64,000 nucleotides of DNA from Maribellus luteus. GTDB taxonomy: Bacteria; Bacteroidota; Bacteroidia; Bacteroidales; Prolixibacteraceae. Each line of letters begins with the position of its first letter. Position 1 is the stretch's first letter. Shown here one piece after another: positions 33,422 through 43,713 of the stretch. The notes beneath the pieces are model-generated. The model worked only from the letters and a program-made list of their open reading frames with translations, did no database searches and was not told the DNA's origin. The translations under genes were made by a program, and so were the position numbers. Location: contig NZ_QWGR01000003.1 of the NCBI RefSeq assembly GCF_003576475.1, forward strand, positions 62,001 to 126,000. Reading direction: 5' to 3'.

Positions 33422-33450
33422 TTATGAAATAAAACGAACCAAAAAGAAAA

Positions 33451-33479
33451 GCCGACAAGTGCGGGAACACCTGTCAGCT
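33451..33479 (+). promoter_or_regulatory. Imperfect hairpin in the SusC leader
   Basis: GCCGACAAGTG and CACCTGTCAGC pair at 9 of 11 positions around a CGGGAA loop, ~70 bp before the SusC ATG. It may be an attenuator, a processing site or part of a leader; no T tract follows. Confidence 0.3.
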
Positions 33480-33545
33480 CAATTGCTTTGAAATTCAGAT
33501 TGATGTAGGCCATCAATAAAACGTTTAATCAAAACATTCAAATTT

Positions 33546-36500
33546 ATGGAAAAAAAATGTATGAATACTTTTCTGCACAGCAGAAGGGCAAAAAAAGTAT
33601 TGTTAACAATGAAACTAACAGCCATACTCATTTTGGTAGGACTGATGCAGGTTTCTGCAACGGTTTACTCACAGGCTACAAAATTCAGTTTTAACACTGA
33701 AAATCAGCAAATCGTTGATGTACTGAAGCAGATCGAAGAGTCAAGCAACTTCCGTTTCCTGTATATCCGGGAACAAGTGGATGTAGAACGCCAGGTATCG
33801 GTTAATGCAAAAAATGCCACCGTTGAAGAAATTCTGAACGACATATTTGCCGGGCATGATGTTACCTATAAAGTAATGGAAGACAATTTGATTTTACTGA
33901 GTCCGGGGAAAAATGCGGTGCATTCTCAATCTCAGTTATCTCAACAACAAAAAACGCTTTCGGGAACAGTAACCGACAACAGCGGCCAACCATTACCGGG
34001 AGTTACAGTAGTGATAAAAGGCACAACACAGGGAACCATAACCAATGCTGACGGTAAATACCTACTGGCAGACATCCCCGATAATGCAACTCTTATTTAC
34101 TCTTTTGTGGGAATGAAAGCCCAGGAAATACTATACAGCGGCCAGCAAACACTCAATGTAAAACTCACCCCCGAATCTATTGGGATTGATGAGGTTGTGG
34201 CCATTGGATACGGTGTTCAAAAGAAAGCAAATTTAACTGGAGCGGTAGCAGCAGTTAATGGAGATGACCTTGTTAAACGTCCAGTCTCGAATACAGCTTC
34301 TACTCTACAGGGAAGACTCCCGGGGTTGTCTGTAACACAAGGTACTGGACAGCCCGGAAGCGAAGGGATCAGATTTCGGGTCAGAGGGTTAGGGACTTTC
34401 TCCGGTGCAGGAGCCGATCCCTTGGTAATTATTGATGGTATCGCTGGCAATATCAATACTATAAATCCATTGGATATTGAGTCGGTTTCAATATTAAAAG
34501 ACGCTGCATCTGCTGCCATTTATGGAGCAAGGGCAGCAAATGGAGTTATTTTGGTCACTACCAAAACCGGGACCAAGAATCAATTCAAACTCACCTATGA
34601 TATAAATTATGGAGTTCACTCCCCGACAAAACTGCTGGATGTAATAACAAATTCAGCAGAATATATGGAACTGAAAAACGAGGCAATTACAAACAGTGGA
34701 CTACCGGACTCAAGAAAATACCCTCAGGAAACGATTGATTTATACAAAAATGCAACTGACCGTAATCTCTATCCGAATTACGATTGGCTTGATCTTATAT
34801 TTAATCCGGCACTTGCATATAGCCACAACTTGAATTTTAGTGGAGGAACAGCTAAAAGTTCGTTTAATTCCTCGTTAAATTATACCAACCAAGATGGAAT
34901 TATGATGGGATTCGACTTTGAAAAAGTAACATTTAGTTTCAACTCTAAAACAGAAATCACGAACAACATTCGATTTGGTACTAACTCAAACATTTTTTTC
35001 AGTAACACAAATGCTTTTGTAAATGCAGCTTCCGACATGTATCTTTCTACGCTAGCCCAAGCTCCCATGTACGGCCCTACTATTGCAGATGGTTCTGGGA
35101 GATACACTTTCAAAGCATACGGACAGGACGAGAACAATAAGAATACTTACGCTGTGGCCAAAGAAGCCACCAATAACACACGGAAATATAATGTAAACAC
35201 AAGCATATGGCTTGAGTTCACACTGGCGAAAGATTTGATTTGGCATACAAAGGCCGCAGTAAACGGGAACTTCTCAAAAGGAAAAATTTTCCGTCCGCTT
35301 GTTCCTCAATACAATTACCTCACAGGAGATTTTGCGACAAACCTTAATGTTGGAGGCACACAAAAATCTTTATCAATAACTGACAAAAATGATATACTAA
35401 CCACAGTTTATTCGCACCTTAGTTATACTAAAACAATAAACGAACATTCTTTTTCCGCCTTAGCCGGTTATAACCAGGAGGCATATAAATACGAAGAGTT
35501 AAGTGGGTACAGACAAGGGTTTCCGGGAAATAATCTCCATGAAATAAATGCCGGTGCTTCTGATGGGCAAACTACAGGAGGGACAGCGTATGAATGGGCA
35601 ATACAATCATTGTTTGGCAGATTTAATTACAACTTCAAAGACCGCTATTTGTTTGAAGCGAACATGCGTTACGATGGAACTTCGCGCCTTCAAACAGACT
35701 ACCGATGGGGAGTTTTCCCTTCATTCTCTGCCGGATGGAGAATATCTGAAGAATCATTCATGGAGCATTTTACCTTGCTAGATAATCTTAAACTACGGTT
35801 ATCCTGGGGAAAATTAGGAAATCAAAACATTGGAACATATCCATATCAGGAATTAATCAATCTTGGACCTGACTATACTTTTGACAATGCGTCAATATCA
35901 TCGGGTGCAGCTCCTTCACGAATTGCAAACAGACAAATTTCATGGGAAAAAACAGCAGTTTGGGATGCCGGTGTAGATTTTTCAGTTTTTGAAAATAAAT
36001 TGGAATTTAATTTCGACTGGTACAAAAAAGTAACTAGCGATATACTAAGAGGATCCCAAGTATCGGGAACTCTCGGGTTAAGTGCCCCTACCATAAATGA
36101 TGGAGAAGTAACCAACAAAGGAATTGAGCTAAACTTGACCTACAGAGACCAACTAAGTAATGGATTAAAATACTCGGTAAATGCAAACTTCTCTAGAAAT
36201 CGAAATGAACTGACAAAATTTGGAAACGAAGAAATAGGTGAAACTACTATTTTAAGAGAAGGATTACCCTACGGAACATTCTACTTGTACAAATGGATTG
36301 GAATATTCCAGGATGAAACCGAGGTACAGAACTCGCCAAAACAACCTTATAATCCGAGCCCAGGCGACCTAAAATATGCCGACATTAGTGGCCCTGATGG
36401 AAAACCTGACGGGCAAATTGATGCTCACGACCGGATTGAGGTAGATGGCGCATATGCCAATTTTGAATATGCGTTCAATTTAAACGCTGAGTATAAAAAC

Positions 36501-36935
36501 TTCTTCTTTTCAGCATTCTTTCAAGGTGTTGAGGGCATCAAATTCTTCGTAAATGGCTGGGGGTTCGAACCTTTTAGACAGGGATCTGTACCAACAACCG
36601 ATTGGAGAAACCGATGGACCGAAACAAATAAAACAAATGAAATGCCTAAAATATATATTGCAGGATCTACTCCTTCAATAAGTGGGCTTAATTCAACTTA
36701 TTTTCTAAAAGATGCGTCCTATCTACGTCTTAAGAACATACAGTTTGGTTATACCTTCAATCAACCATGGTTGGAAAAAGCAAAAATCAGTAAAATAAGG
36801 CTCTATTTCTCGGGAGATAACCTGTTAACTATAACTCAATATCCTTATCTAGACCCTGAAAGAACTAGTGGAGGTAGGTTTGTTGATTATCCTCAGAATA
36901 AGATATATTCACTTGGAGCCACTATCACATTTTAA
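33546..36935 (+). CDS. SusC/RagA-type TonB-dependent outer-membrane transporter with STN domain
   Basis: A 1129-residue TonB-dependent importer. An N-terminal signal (MKLTAILILVGLMQVSATVYSQ) is followed by an STN/secretin domain (~46-112, VDVLKQIEESSNFRFLYIRE). A carboxypeptidase-regulatory-like domain (~137-212, LSGTVTDNSGQPLPGVTVVI) comes next, then the plug (~225-335, GVQKKANLTGAV, RVRGLGTFSGAG, YGARAANGVILVTTKTG) and the beta-barrel ending in a C-terminal Phe. The STN domain is the signalling module that contacts FecR, matching the sigma/anti-sigma genes upstream. Base composition turns visibly AT-rich about 1 kb into the gene. Confidence 0.95.
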   Translation: MEKKCMNTFLHSRRAKKVLLTMKLTAILILVGLMQVSATVYSQATKFSFNTENQQIVDVLKQIEESSNFRFLYIREQVDVERQVSVNAKNATVEEILNDIFAGHDVTYKVMEDNLILLSPGKNAVHSQSQLSQQQKTLSGTVTDNSGQPLPGVTVVIKGTTQGTITNADGKYLLADIPDNATLIYSFVGMKAQEILYSGQQTLNVKLTPESIGIDEVVAIGYGVQKKANLTGAVAAVNGDDLVKRPVSNTASTLQGRLPGLSVTQGTGQPGSEGIRFRVRGLGTFSGAGADPLVIIDGIAGNINTINPLDIESVSILKDAASAAIYGARAANGVILVTTKTGTKNQFKLTYDINYGVHSPTKLLDVITNSAEYMELKNEAITNSGLPDSRKYPQETIDLYKNATDRNLYPNYDWLDLIFNPALAYSHNLNFSGGTAKSSFNSSLNYTNQDGIMMGFDFEKVTFSFNSKTEITNNIRFGTNSNIFFSNTNAFVNAASDMYLSTLAQAPMYGPTIADGSGRYTFKAYGQDENNKNTYAVAKEATNNTRKYNVNTSIWLEFTLAKDLIWHTKAAVNGNFSKGKIFRPLVPQYNYLTGDFATNLNVGGTQKSLSITDKNDILTTVYSHLSYTKTINEHSFSALAGYNQEAYKYEELSGYRQGFPGNNLHEINAGASDGQTTGGTAYEWAIQSLFGRFNYNFKDRYLFEANMRYDGTSRLQTDYRWGVFPSFSAGWRISEESFMEHFTLLDNLKLRLSWGKLGNQNIGTYPYQELINLGPDYTFDNASISSGAAPSRIANRQISWEKTAVWDAGVDFSVFENKLEFNFDWYKKVTSDILRGSQVSGTLGLSAPTINDGEVTNKGIELNLTYRDQLSNGLKYSVNANFSRNRNELTKFGNEEIGETTILREGLPYGTFYLYKWIGIFQDETEVQNSPKQPYNPSPGDLKYADISGPDGKPDGQIDAHDRIEVDGAYANFEYAFNLNAEYKNFFFSAFFQGVEGIKFFVNGWGFEPFRQGSVPTTDWRNRWTETNKTNEMPKIYIAGSTPSISGLNSTYFLKDASYLRLKNIQFGYTFNQPWLEKAKISKIRLYFSGDNLLTITQYPYLDPERTSGGRFVDYPQNKIYSLGATITF

Positions 36936-36941
36936 AATCAC

Positions 36942-38483
36942 ATGAATATGAAAAAGACATTTCAGACCATAATAATAATCACAACCGTACTATTCTTAAA
37001 TGGATGTGAGTCTTTTTTGGACAAGCAACCTTTGGATCAACTAGCATCGGAAACTTTTTGGCAGTCTCAAGACGATGCAGAAATGGCACTTAACGCTTGC
37101 TATGGAAAACTAAGAAGTTCACTAATGTCCTGGGATTTAACCACTCTCGACGGAATGTCCGATGATTTATACCACCAACATGGGCATTATGGAGTTACAT
37201 CTTTGGCACAAGGAAACATAGAACCAACCAGTGGAGGCTTAGTTAGTGACATTTTTAGTTATGCATACAGTGGTATCTCAACCTGTCATTTTTTCTTAGG
37301 AAACATTGACCGCGTAGATATGGATGAGACTATTAAGAACCAGTACATTGCCGAAGTTCGATTCCTCAGGGCTCATTTCTATTTTTATCTTTCCGAATTT
37401 TACGGAGGTGTCCCTCTCTATTTAAGCTCACCCACGACAGAAGAAGCCGCGACAACGGCCAAATCTACGAAAGAACAGGTTGTTACAGCAATTATTGATG
37501 ATCTTGATTTTGCGATTGCTAATTTGCCAGATATAGCTTATAACGGACATGCAGTAAAAGGGTCTGCCTACGCGCTTAAAGCAAGGGTATTGCTTCACAA
37601 CGAACGATGGGAAGAAGCAGCCAGTGCTGCAAATAATGTGATTTCAAATTCAAATTTTGGACTAAGTTCGGAATATATGGATATCTGGGATAGAGATAAA
37701 CAAGAAGGTAATCCGGAAATACTCTTTTCAGTAAAATATCTTAATCCAAACCTTGCACAACCATTTTATGGTGCAGATATCGTGTATAACTGGTGGCACT
37801 CAACAGCACCCGTTCATTACATTATAGATACTTACGAGTGCACTGATGGGAAAAACATTTCGGAATCACCTCTTTACGACCAAGAGCACCCCTACGATAA
37901 CCGTGACCCCCGATTGCGGTGGTGTAACTATGTAGACATGGATCCATGGTATTACGGACAAGACGTACTTGGAGACGGGGTAAAACGCTGGAGACCTGGA
38001 TTTACAGGAGGAGATGCTGCTCCTGCCACACCATTTTTATTGAAAAAATTTCAAAATACATCTTATCTTCCGTATAGTTATTCTGTTAAAACTGACTATG
38101 ACGCGGTTTTGTTAAGATACGCAGAAGTATTGCTGATATATGCTGAAGCAAAAAATGAAGCATCAACGACACCTGATGAGACCATATACAAAGCAGTTAA
38201 TGACGTTAGAGCTCGTGTAGAAATGCCTGACCTACCTACTGGTTTAAGCAAAGAACAAATGCGTGAAAGAATTAGACACGAACGGCGCATTGAACTTGCC
38301 TACGAAGGAAAGCGCTATATGGATTTAAAACGCTGGAAAACTGCACACATAGTCATACCAACAATTGTAGATCCGGGAGGGAAAGTTCGGAAATTTGAAA
38401 ACCCAAAACATTATCTTTTCCCATTTCCACAATCTGAGATTGACATTAACAAAAACTTAGAGCAGAATCCAGATTACAACTAA
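36942..38483 (+). CDS. SusD/RagB-type surface glycan-binding lipoprotein
   Basis: A 513-residue surface lipoprotein paired with SusC, 6 bp downstream of it. Lipobox FLNGC (C22), mature N-terminus CESFLDKQPLDQL, then the SusD TPR core (ETFWQSQDDAEMALNACYG, AEVRFLRAHFYFYLSEFYGGVPL) and the C-terminal RERIRHERRIELAYEGKRYMDLKRWK signature with the HYLFPFPQSEIDIN ending. It binds glycan at the cell surface as a lid over the SusC barrel. Same AT-rich composition as SusC. A hairpin after its stop may limit read-through. Confidence 0.95.
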   Translation: MNMKKTFQTIIIITTVLFLNGCESFLDKQPLDQLASETFWQSQDDAEMALNACYGKLRSSLMSWDLTTLDGMSDDLYHQHGHYGVTSLAQGNIEPTSGGLVSDIFSYAYSGISTCHFFLGNIDRVDMDETIKNQYIAEVRFLRAHFYFYLSEFYGGVPLYLSSPTTEEAATTAKSTKEQVVTAIIDDLDFAIANLPDIAYNGHAVKGSAYALKARVLLHNERWEEAASAANNVISNSNFGLSSEYMDIWDRDKQEGNPEILFSVKYLNPNLAQPFYGADIVYNWWHSTAPVHYIIDTYECTDGKNISESPLYDQEHPYDNRDPRLRWCNYVDMDPWYYGQDVLGDGVKRWRPGFTGGDAAPATPFLLKKFQNTSYLPYSYSVKTDYDAVLLRYAEVLLIYAEAKNEASTTPDETIYKAVNDVRARVEMPDLPTGLSKEQMRERIRHERRIELAYEGKRYMDLKRWKTAHIVIPTIVDPGGKVRKFENPKHYLFPFPQSEIDINKNLEQNPDYN

Positions 38484-38503
38484 AAAGGAAGTCATTCTTT
38501 TTG

Positions 38504-38541
38504 AAGAAGGTTGTTTTCGGTGTTGAGAACAACCTTCTTTT
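38504..38541 (+). terminator. Terminator-like hairpin after susD-like gene
   Basis: AAGAAGGTTGTT pairs with AACAACCTTCTT around a 12-nt loop, then TT. The ~245 bp that follow to GH95 hold a 15-codon ORF (38635-38682, MKIKTILSVTSSFCI) that is probably a relic or chance, and a -7 element. Confidence 0.75.
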
Positions 38542-38748
38542 ACTAACTATAATCACTATTCTACTTAATGTGAAGTTTTTGAAATACCTTTTTAATCCTG
38601 ATTATTAAAATAACAGGAAACTAACATAAGACAAATGAAAATTAAAACTATCCTCTCTGTGACCTCCTCGTTCTGCATTTAAGTTTCCATCACTCTGTTA
38701 AAAGAAGCATAACTACTATCAATTATGCCTGTATTATTAATCTATTAA

Positions 38749-38756
38749 TACTTTTG
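38749..38756 (+). promoter_or_regulatory. Candidate -7 element for the GH95 gene
   Basis: TACTTTTG, an exact TAnnTTTG match, 31 bp before the ATG. No clear TTTG is present 19-21 bp upstream, so it may need an activator such as the HTCS. Confidence 0.45.
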
Positions 38757-38786
38757 TGAAATCACTTCAGCCTAAATAGAAGAAAA

Positions 38787-41003
38787 ATGAAACATTCAAC
38801 ACATTATTTTGTATGTTTATGTTTGCTACTATTTGCCGGAATAACAGCTAACAGTCAGTCCAATAACAACCATTCAATATGGTTCGACAAACCAGCCACA
38901 GCCTGGGATTCGGGAGCGCTGCCCATTGGAAACGGGCGAATGGGCGCCATGCTGTTTGGAGGTGTCAACCGCGATCACATCCAGTTTAATGAACAAAGCC
39001 TGTGGTCGGGCGATAACAACTGGGACGGAGCTTATGAAACCGGCGACCACGGTTTTGGCTCCTACCGCAATTTTGGCGACATCATGGTTTCCTTCGGTGC
39101 TGACTCAATTGCCACCGGCTACAAACGGTCGCTTGATATTTACACCGGAATTCACACCACCACTTTTGCACAGAACGGAAATGCCTTTTCACGCGAGGCA
39201 TTCGCCAGTTATCCCGACCAGGTGCTTGTTTTTCAGTACGAAGCAAAGGGCAAAGCAATACTATCGGGGAAAGTGTCTATGGCATCTGCACAGGGAGCAA
39301 CAACTTCGGCCCAAAACGATTTTCTTTATTTTGAAGGGATGATGCCCAACAAACTGAAATATGCGGCCCGCTTAATGGTTAAGCACGATGGCGGAAAGTT
39401 GAAAGCGAATGGAAATTCGTTGGAATTCAGCAACTGCCGCACCATAACTTTCCTGTTAGATGCCAGAACAAATTACAAACCCGATTTCCATTCCAACTGG
39501 CGAGGCGACGACCCGGCCCCAATAATCAAAAAAGAACTAAAGGCCGCAGAAGAACTCGGCATCGCCAAACTACGCAAAAGACATTTGGCTGATTTCACCC
39601 GCCTCACCGAAGCGGCAAAAATCGACGTAGGAGAAACTGCTGCCGATATTCTGGCGCTCCCCACATACATACGCCTGAAAAAATATGGAGAAGGCGGTTA
39701 CGATCCCGACCTCGAAGAAACCATGTTTCAAATGGGCCGTTACCTGCTGGCCAGTTCATCTCGGCCCGGAGGATTGCCTGCCAACCTGCAGGGACTTTGG
39801 AATAACAGCAACAAACCGGCATGGGCCAGCGATTATCACAGCAACATTAACCTGGAGATGAATTACTGGGCCGCCGAAACATCCAACCTCTCGGAATGCC
39901 ACGTCCCCCTCATCCATTTTCTTGAAGCCTGTACCGAACCTTGCCGTATCGCCACCCGAAAAGCTTTTGGCGAAAATGCCCGAGGATGGACAGCCCGCAC
40001 CAGTCAGAATATTTTTGGAGGAAATGGTTGGGAATGGAACATTCCGTCGAGCGCATGGTACATGCAGCATGTTTTCGACCACTGGGATTTCACACGCGAC
40101 ATGGATTATTTACGCCAAACAGCCTATCCTATGATCAAAGAGGTTTGTGAATACTGGGAAGATCATTTAAAGGAAATGCCCGATGGTTCGCTGATGGTTC
40201 CAATGGGTTGGTCGCCCGAGCACGGCCCGAGGGAAGACGGTATAATGCACGATCAGCAAATTGTATGGGACCTGTTCGACAACTATCTGAAAGCTGCCAA
40301 AGCGCTGGAAGTTGATCCCGGTTATCAGCATAAAATTACCGACATGAAAAACCGTCTGGCTCCCAACAAAACAGGGAAATGGGGACAGTTGCAGGAGTGG
40401 CAGGAAGACCGCGACGACCCCGACGATCAGCACCGCCACACATCGCACCTTTTTGCCGTTTATCCGGGACACCAGATCAGCTTAACACAAACGCCCGAAC
40501 TGGCAAAGGCTGCCATTATTTCCCTGCGAAGCCGCAGCGGAAATTACGGAAAAAACATCGACACACCTTTTACGGTAGAATCAACCGTTGGCGACAGCCG
40601 CCGTTCGTGGACCTGGCCGTGGCGCTGCGCTCTGTGGGCACGCCTGGGCGAAGGGGAGCGGTCGAAAATAATGATCAGGGGTTTACTGAAATACAATACC
40701 CTGCAAAACCTTTTCTGCTCACATCCACCCTTTCAGATTGATGGAAACCTTGGCATTCCGGCCGCCATGGCAGAAATGCTGTTGCAAAGCCAAACCGGTG
40801 TAATTCAACTACTGCCGGCATTGCCCGAAGAGTGGGCAGTAAAAGGCTCTTTCTCCGGACTGCGGGCCAGAGGTGGATACGAAGTGGATTGCAGCTGGGA
40901 AAACGGAAAGGTAACTCGTTACAAAATTTATTCGGAAAAAACGCAGAGTATTGCGGTAGTCATAAACGGCAAAACAGAAACGATAGAAACATCAGTAAAA
41001 TAA
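38787..41003 (+). CDS. GH95 alpha-L-fucosidase (alpha-1,2-fucosidase type)
   Basis: A 738-residue exported inverting glycosidase that typically releases terminal alpha-1,2-linked fucose or, in some members, galactose. The signal peptide ends near ITANSQ. The N-terminal beta domain opens with [20 protein letters not shown]. The (alpha/alpha)6 barrel holds the catalytic Asn pair in [12 protein letters not shown] (~350-358), the general acid Glu in WSPEHGP (~475), [11 protein letters not shown], and the Asp of FQIDGNLG (~650). All key residues known from the characterised bifidobacterial enzyme appear conserved. It has its own candidate promoter and a stretch with a perfect palindrome follows. 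Confidence 0.93.
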   Translation: MKHSTHYFVCLCLLLFAGITANSQSNNNHSIWFDKPATAWDSGALPIGNGRMGAMLFGGVNRDHIQFNEQSLWSGDNNWDGAYETGDHGFGSYRNFGDIMVSFGADSIATGYKRSLDIYTGIHTTTFAQNGNAFSREAFASYPDQVLVFQYEAKGKAILSGKVSMASAQGATTSAQNDFLYFEGMMPNKLKYAARLMVKHDGGKLKANGNSLEFSNCRTITFLLDARTNYKPDFHSNWRGDDPAPIIKKELKAAEELGIAKLRKRHLADFTRLTEAAKIDVGETAADILALPTYIRLKKYGEGGYDPDLEETMFQMGRYLLASSSRPGGLPANLQGLWNNSNKPAWASDYHSNINLEMNYWAAETSNLSECHVPLIHFLEACTEPCRIATRKAFGENARGWTARTSQNIFGGNGWEWNIPSSAWYMQHVFDHWDFTRDMDYLRQTAYPMIKEVCEYWEDHLKEMPDGSLMVPMGWSPEHGPREDGIMHDQQIVWDLFDNYLKAAKALEVDPGYQHKITDMKNRLAPNKTGKWGQLQEWQEDRDDPDDQHRHTSHLFAVYPGHQISLTQTPELAKAAIISLRSRSGNYGKNIDTPFTVESTVGDSRRSWTWPWRCALWARLGEGERSKIMIRGLLKYNTLQNLFCSHPPFQIDGNLGIPAAMAEMLLQSQTGVIQLLPALPEEWAVKGSFSGLRARGGYEVDCSWENGKVTRYKIYSEKTQSIAVVINGKTETIETSVK

Positions 41004-41145
41004 ACCGCACTACATGAAAACTGAAAAAATGGGCACAATACGTCATTTACACTTACTGAAGTTGTTTAACGCAAAGCCCAAATCCATTATAATTACCTGA
41101 TATTATGGCGTTTGTCATTAGTACAAATTGTAACATTTTTTTTAG

Positions 41146-41161
41146 CTAACTCATGAGTTAG
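41146..41161. promoter_or_regulatory. Perfect 16-bp palindrome upstream of GH20 (operator candidate)
   Basis: CTAACTCATGAGTTAG reads identically on both strands. It lies ~118 bp before the GH20 ATG, preceded by a run of eight T and followed by AT-rich DNA. It could be an operator for a dimeric regulator or a terminator stem (CTAACTC/GAGTTAG). Confidence 0.35.
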
Positions 41162-41278
41162 AAATATTATAAAACGAACATATTTTCACATACAACAGAC
41201 TAACTTTTGACAACTTTATTTAAAATGACCATCTTGTAAGCATCATGAATCACACAATTAATAAATAATTATAGACGA

Positions 41279-43567
41279 ATGAAATCTACACTATTCGCAT
41301 TTTTTTGCATGTTGGTAGTGGTCTCCTGCCAAACCCAACAAGAACCAATTTCGATCATTCCCGAACCCCAGAAAACAGAACCGGGAACAGGGTACTATCA
41401 ATTAAAAGACCATCTTTCTATTGGGATTAGCGACGATCATTTGGCAAACGCCGCCGAATACCTGAAGGAAACACTAAACAAGGCAACCGGCTTTGACATT
41501 CAGATACAAAACGGCAGCGGAGACATTTCTCTTGTGCTGGAAAAAACAGAAGGGAACGAAGGCGCTTACAGCCTACAGGTAACAAAATCGGGAATTACAC
41601 TTACTGCCAACCAGTACCGCGGTATCGTGTCAGGGATAGCAAGTTTGAGGCAACTCCTTCCAATGAATATTGAACTAGCAGCAACCGAAAACACAAACAT
41701 CAACTGGAAAGTTCCGGTTGTTAGTATTACCGACGAGCCCCGTTTCTCGTACCGGGGCTTGCACCTCGATGTATCGCGCCACTTTTTCTCGAAAAAGGAA
41801 GTAGAAGATTTGCTGGATTTAATGGCCATGTACAAATTGAACAAATTTCACTGGCACCTCACCGACGACCAGGGCTGGAGAATCGAGATCAAACAATATC
41901 CCTTGCTGACCGAAAAAGGCGCCTGGCGAAAATACAATTCGCAGGACCTTGAAAACCTGCGTATGGCAAAAGCAGAAGACAACCCCGATTTTCTGCTACC
42001 CGAAGAAAAAATGAAAGTAATGGAAGGCGATACCCTTTACGGCGGTTATTACACGCAGGATGAAATCAGCCAGGTGGTGGCTTACGCTGCCCAACGGGGA
42101 ATTGACGTGATACCCGAAATTGATATGCCCGGACATTTTCTGGCCGCCATCGAAAATTACAATGGCGTTGCCTGTTTCGACGATGTGAAATGGGAATCCG
42201 GAAGCTTTTCTCCTCCTGTATGCCCCGGAAAAAACAGCGCAATCGAATTCTGCGAAAACGTGTACCGCGAAGTATTTCAACTTTTCCCTTACGAGTATGT
42301 TCACATTGGCGGCGACGAAGTGAACAAAACCAATTGGAAAAAATGCCCCGATTGCCAGAAACGCATGCGCGAAAACGGCCTGCAAAACGAAGAAGAACTG
42401 CAAGCGTGGTTCATCAAAGCCATGGAAAAATTCTTCAACGAAAACAACAAGAAGCTCATTGGCTGGGACGAAATTGAAGAAGGCGGCTTGTCGCCCACAG
42501 CAACCATTATGTGGTGGCGCGGCTGGAAACCCCACTCAGTTCCGGTTGCCACTGCCTCCGGAAATAAAGCCATCATTACTACCACCGATCGTTTTTATTT
42601 CGATTACCGCCCCGATGAGAAAACCTTGCAGAAATTGTACGATTATGAACCGATAATGCCAGGCCTCAGCGCCGAACAAGAGAAACTGGTTTGGGGAGTT
42701 CAGGCGAATATCTGGACCGAGTGGATTCCTTCCGTTCCCCGGCTTCATTACATGACACTTCCCCGCATGCTGGCGCTTTCCGAAATATCGTGGCAAAACC
42801 CGTCGCAAAAAAACTGGGAGCAGTTTCAGAAAAAGGTAGAACTTAACCTCCACCGTTTTGACCTGATGAACATGAATTATTACATTCAGAAAATGGATGG
42901 TTTTTACAGTTCCAATATGTTTATCGGGCAGGACACCCTAACTATCAAAAGCGGGTACAACAAGGCAACCATCCGCTATACCATCGACGGAACATTTCCG
43001 GATGCACAGTCAAAAGAATACACCGAACCGATTGTTATCAACGAAAGCACCGACTTTATCTTTCGTTACTTCTATCCCGACGGGAAAAAAGGAGACCTAT
43101 TTAAAACCCGCTACATCAAAGGAGATTACCTTCCGGCAAAAGATACCATGCTAACAAAAGAAGGGCTTACCGCTACCTGGCACAAATACAGGGGATCGTC
43201 GTGCCTCGAAATTGAGGAAGCCCCGGTAAACGGGCATTACCCGGTGGCAAATATTTCCATCCCCGACGGAGTAAAAGGAGATATTGGACTGATGATTACT
43301 GGTTTTATAAATGCACCTGAAAACGACATTTACATTTTCCGCTTACTGTCCGACGATGGTTCCATTCTTTACATCGACGGAAAAGAAGTAGTTAACAACG
43401 ACGGTCCACACAGTCCGAAAGAAAAAATAGGTATGATGGCGCTCAGCAAAGGGTATCATTCCATTAAAGTGCTCTATTTCGACCACAACGGAGGAACCTT
43501 AAAGCTTTCTGTTTCGAACAGTAAAGACGTTGACATTACAAACACTGCCGGTCTTTTCAAGCAGTAA
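41279..43567 (+). CDS. GH20 beta-N-acetylhexosaminidase with chitobiase C-term and PA14-like domains
   Basis: A 762-residue lipoprotein (lipobox VVSC, C17). The GH20b domain (~25-150) is followed by the catalytic TIM barrel (~155-500), with LHLDVSRHFFSKKE, FHWHLTDDQGWRIEIKQY and the catalytic D346-E347 in HIGGDEV. A chitobiase-C-like beta segment (ATIRYTIDGTFPDAQSKEY, ~560-610) and a PA14/YDG-type carbohydrate-binding domain (~660-755, YIFRLLSDDGSILYIDGKEV) complete it. It removes terminal GlcNAc/GalNAc by substrate-assisted catalysis. The extra C-terminal domains distinguish it from the other two GH20 enzymes of the locus. Confidence 0.94.
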   Translation: MKSTLFAFFCMLVVVSCQTQQEPISIIPEPQKTEPGTGYYQLKDHLSIGISDDHLANAAEYLKETLNKATGFDIQIQNGSGDISLVLEKTEGNEGAYSLQVTKSGITLTANQYRGIVSGIASLRQLLPMNIELAATENTNINWKVPVVSITDEPRFSYRGLHLDVSRHFFSKKEVEDLLDLMAMYKLNKFHWHLTDDQGWRIEIKQYPLLTEKGAWRKYNSQDLENLRMAKAEDNPDFLLPEEKMKVMEGDTLYGGYYTQDEISQVVAYAAQRGIDVIPEIDMPGHFLAAIENYNGVACFDDVKWESGSFSPPVCPGKNSAIEFCENVYREVFQLFPYEYVHIGGDEVNKTNWKKCPDCQKRMRENGLQNEEELQAWFIKAMEKFFNENNKKLIGWDEIEEGGLSPTATIMWWRGWKPHSVPVATASGNKAIITTTDRFYFDYRPDEKTLQKLYDYEPIMPGLSAEQEKLVWGVQANIWTEWIPSVPRLHYMTLPRMLALSEISWQNPSQKNWEQFQKKVELNLHRFDLMNMNYYIQKMDGFYSSNMFIGQDTLTIKSGYNKATIRYTIDGTFPDAQSKEYTEPIVINESTDFIFRYFYPDGKKGDLFKTRYIKGDYLPAKDTMLTKEGLTATWHKYRGSSCLEIEEAPVNGHYPVANISIPDGVKGDIGLMITGFINAPENDIYIFRLLSDDGSILYIDGKEVVNNDGPHSPKEKIGMMALSKGYHSIKVLYFDHNGGTLKLSVSNSKDVDITNTAGLFKQ

Positions 43568-43577
43568 AGAAACCGAG

Positions 43578-43632
43578 AGGATGTCCGTAAGGCCTATGAA
43601 CAACCGTTCTTTTCCCTTTCGGACATCCTTTT
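43578..43632 (+). terminator. Long-loop hairpin after GH20
   Basis: AGGATGTCCG (43578-43587) pairs perfectly with CGGACATCCT (43620-43629) around a 32-nt loop that has its own GAAC/GTTC mini-stem; TTT follows. Confidence 0.6.
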
Positions 43633-43713
43633 GCCACTTTCGAATGAACCAAAGGCTTTGCCCGTAACTGAACCTTTTCCGGCTAGTTGCCATCAAAAAA
43701 TAAATCATTCATC

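Noticed and set aside
38635-38682. 15-codon MKIK-starting ORF between susD and GH95 as a real peptide gene
   Set aside because: Very short, ends immediately, no conserved context that can be shown here; mentioned only as a possible relic.
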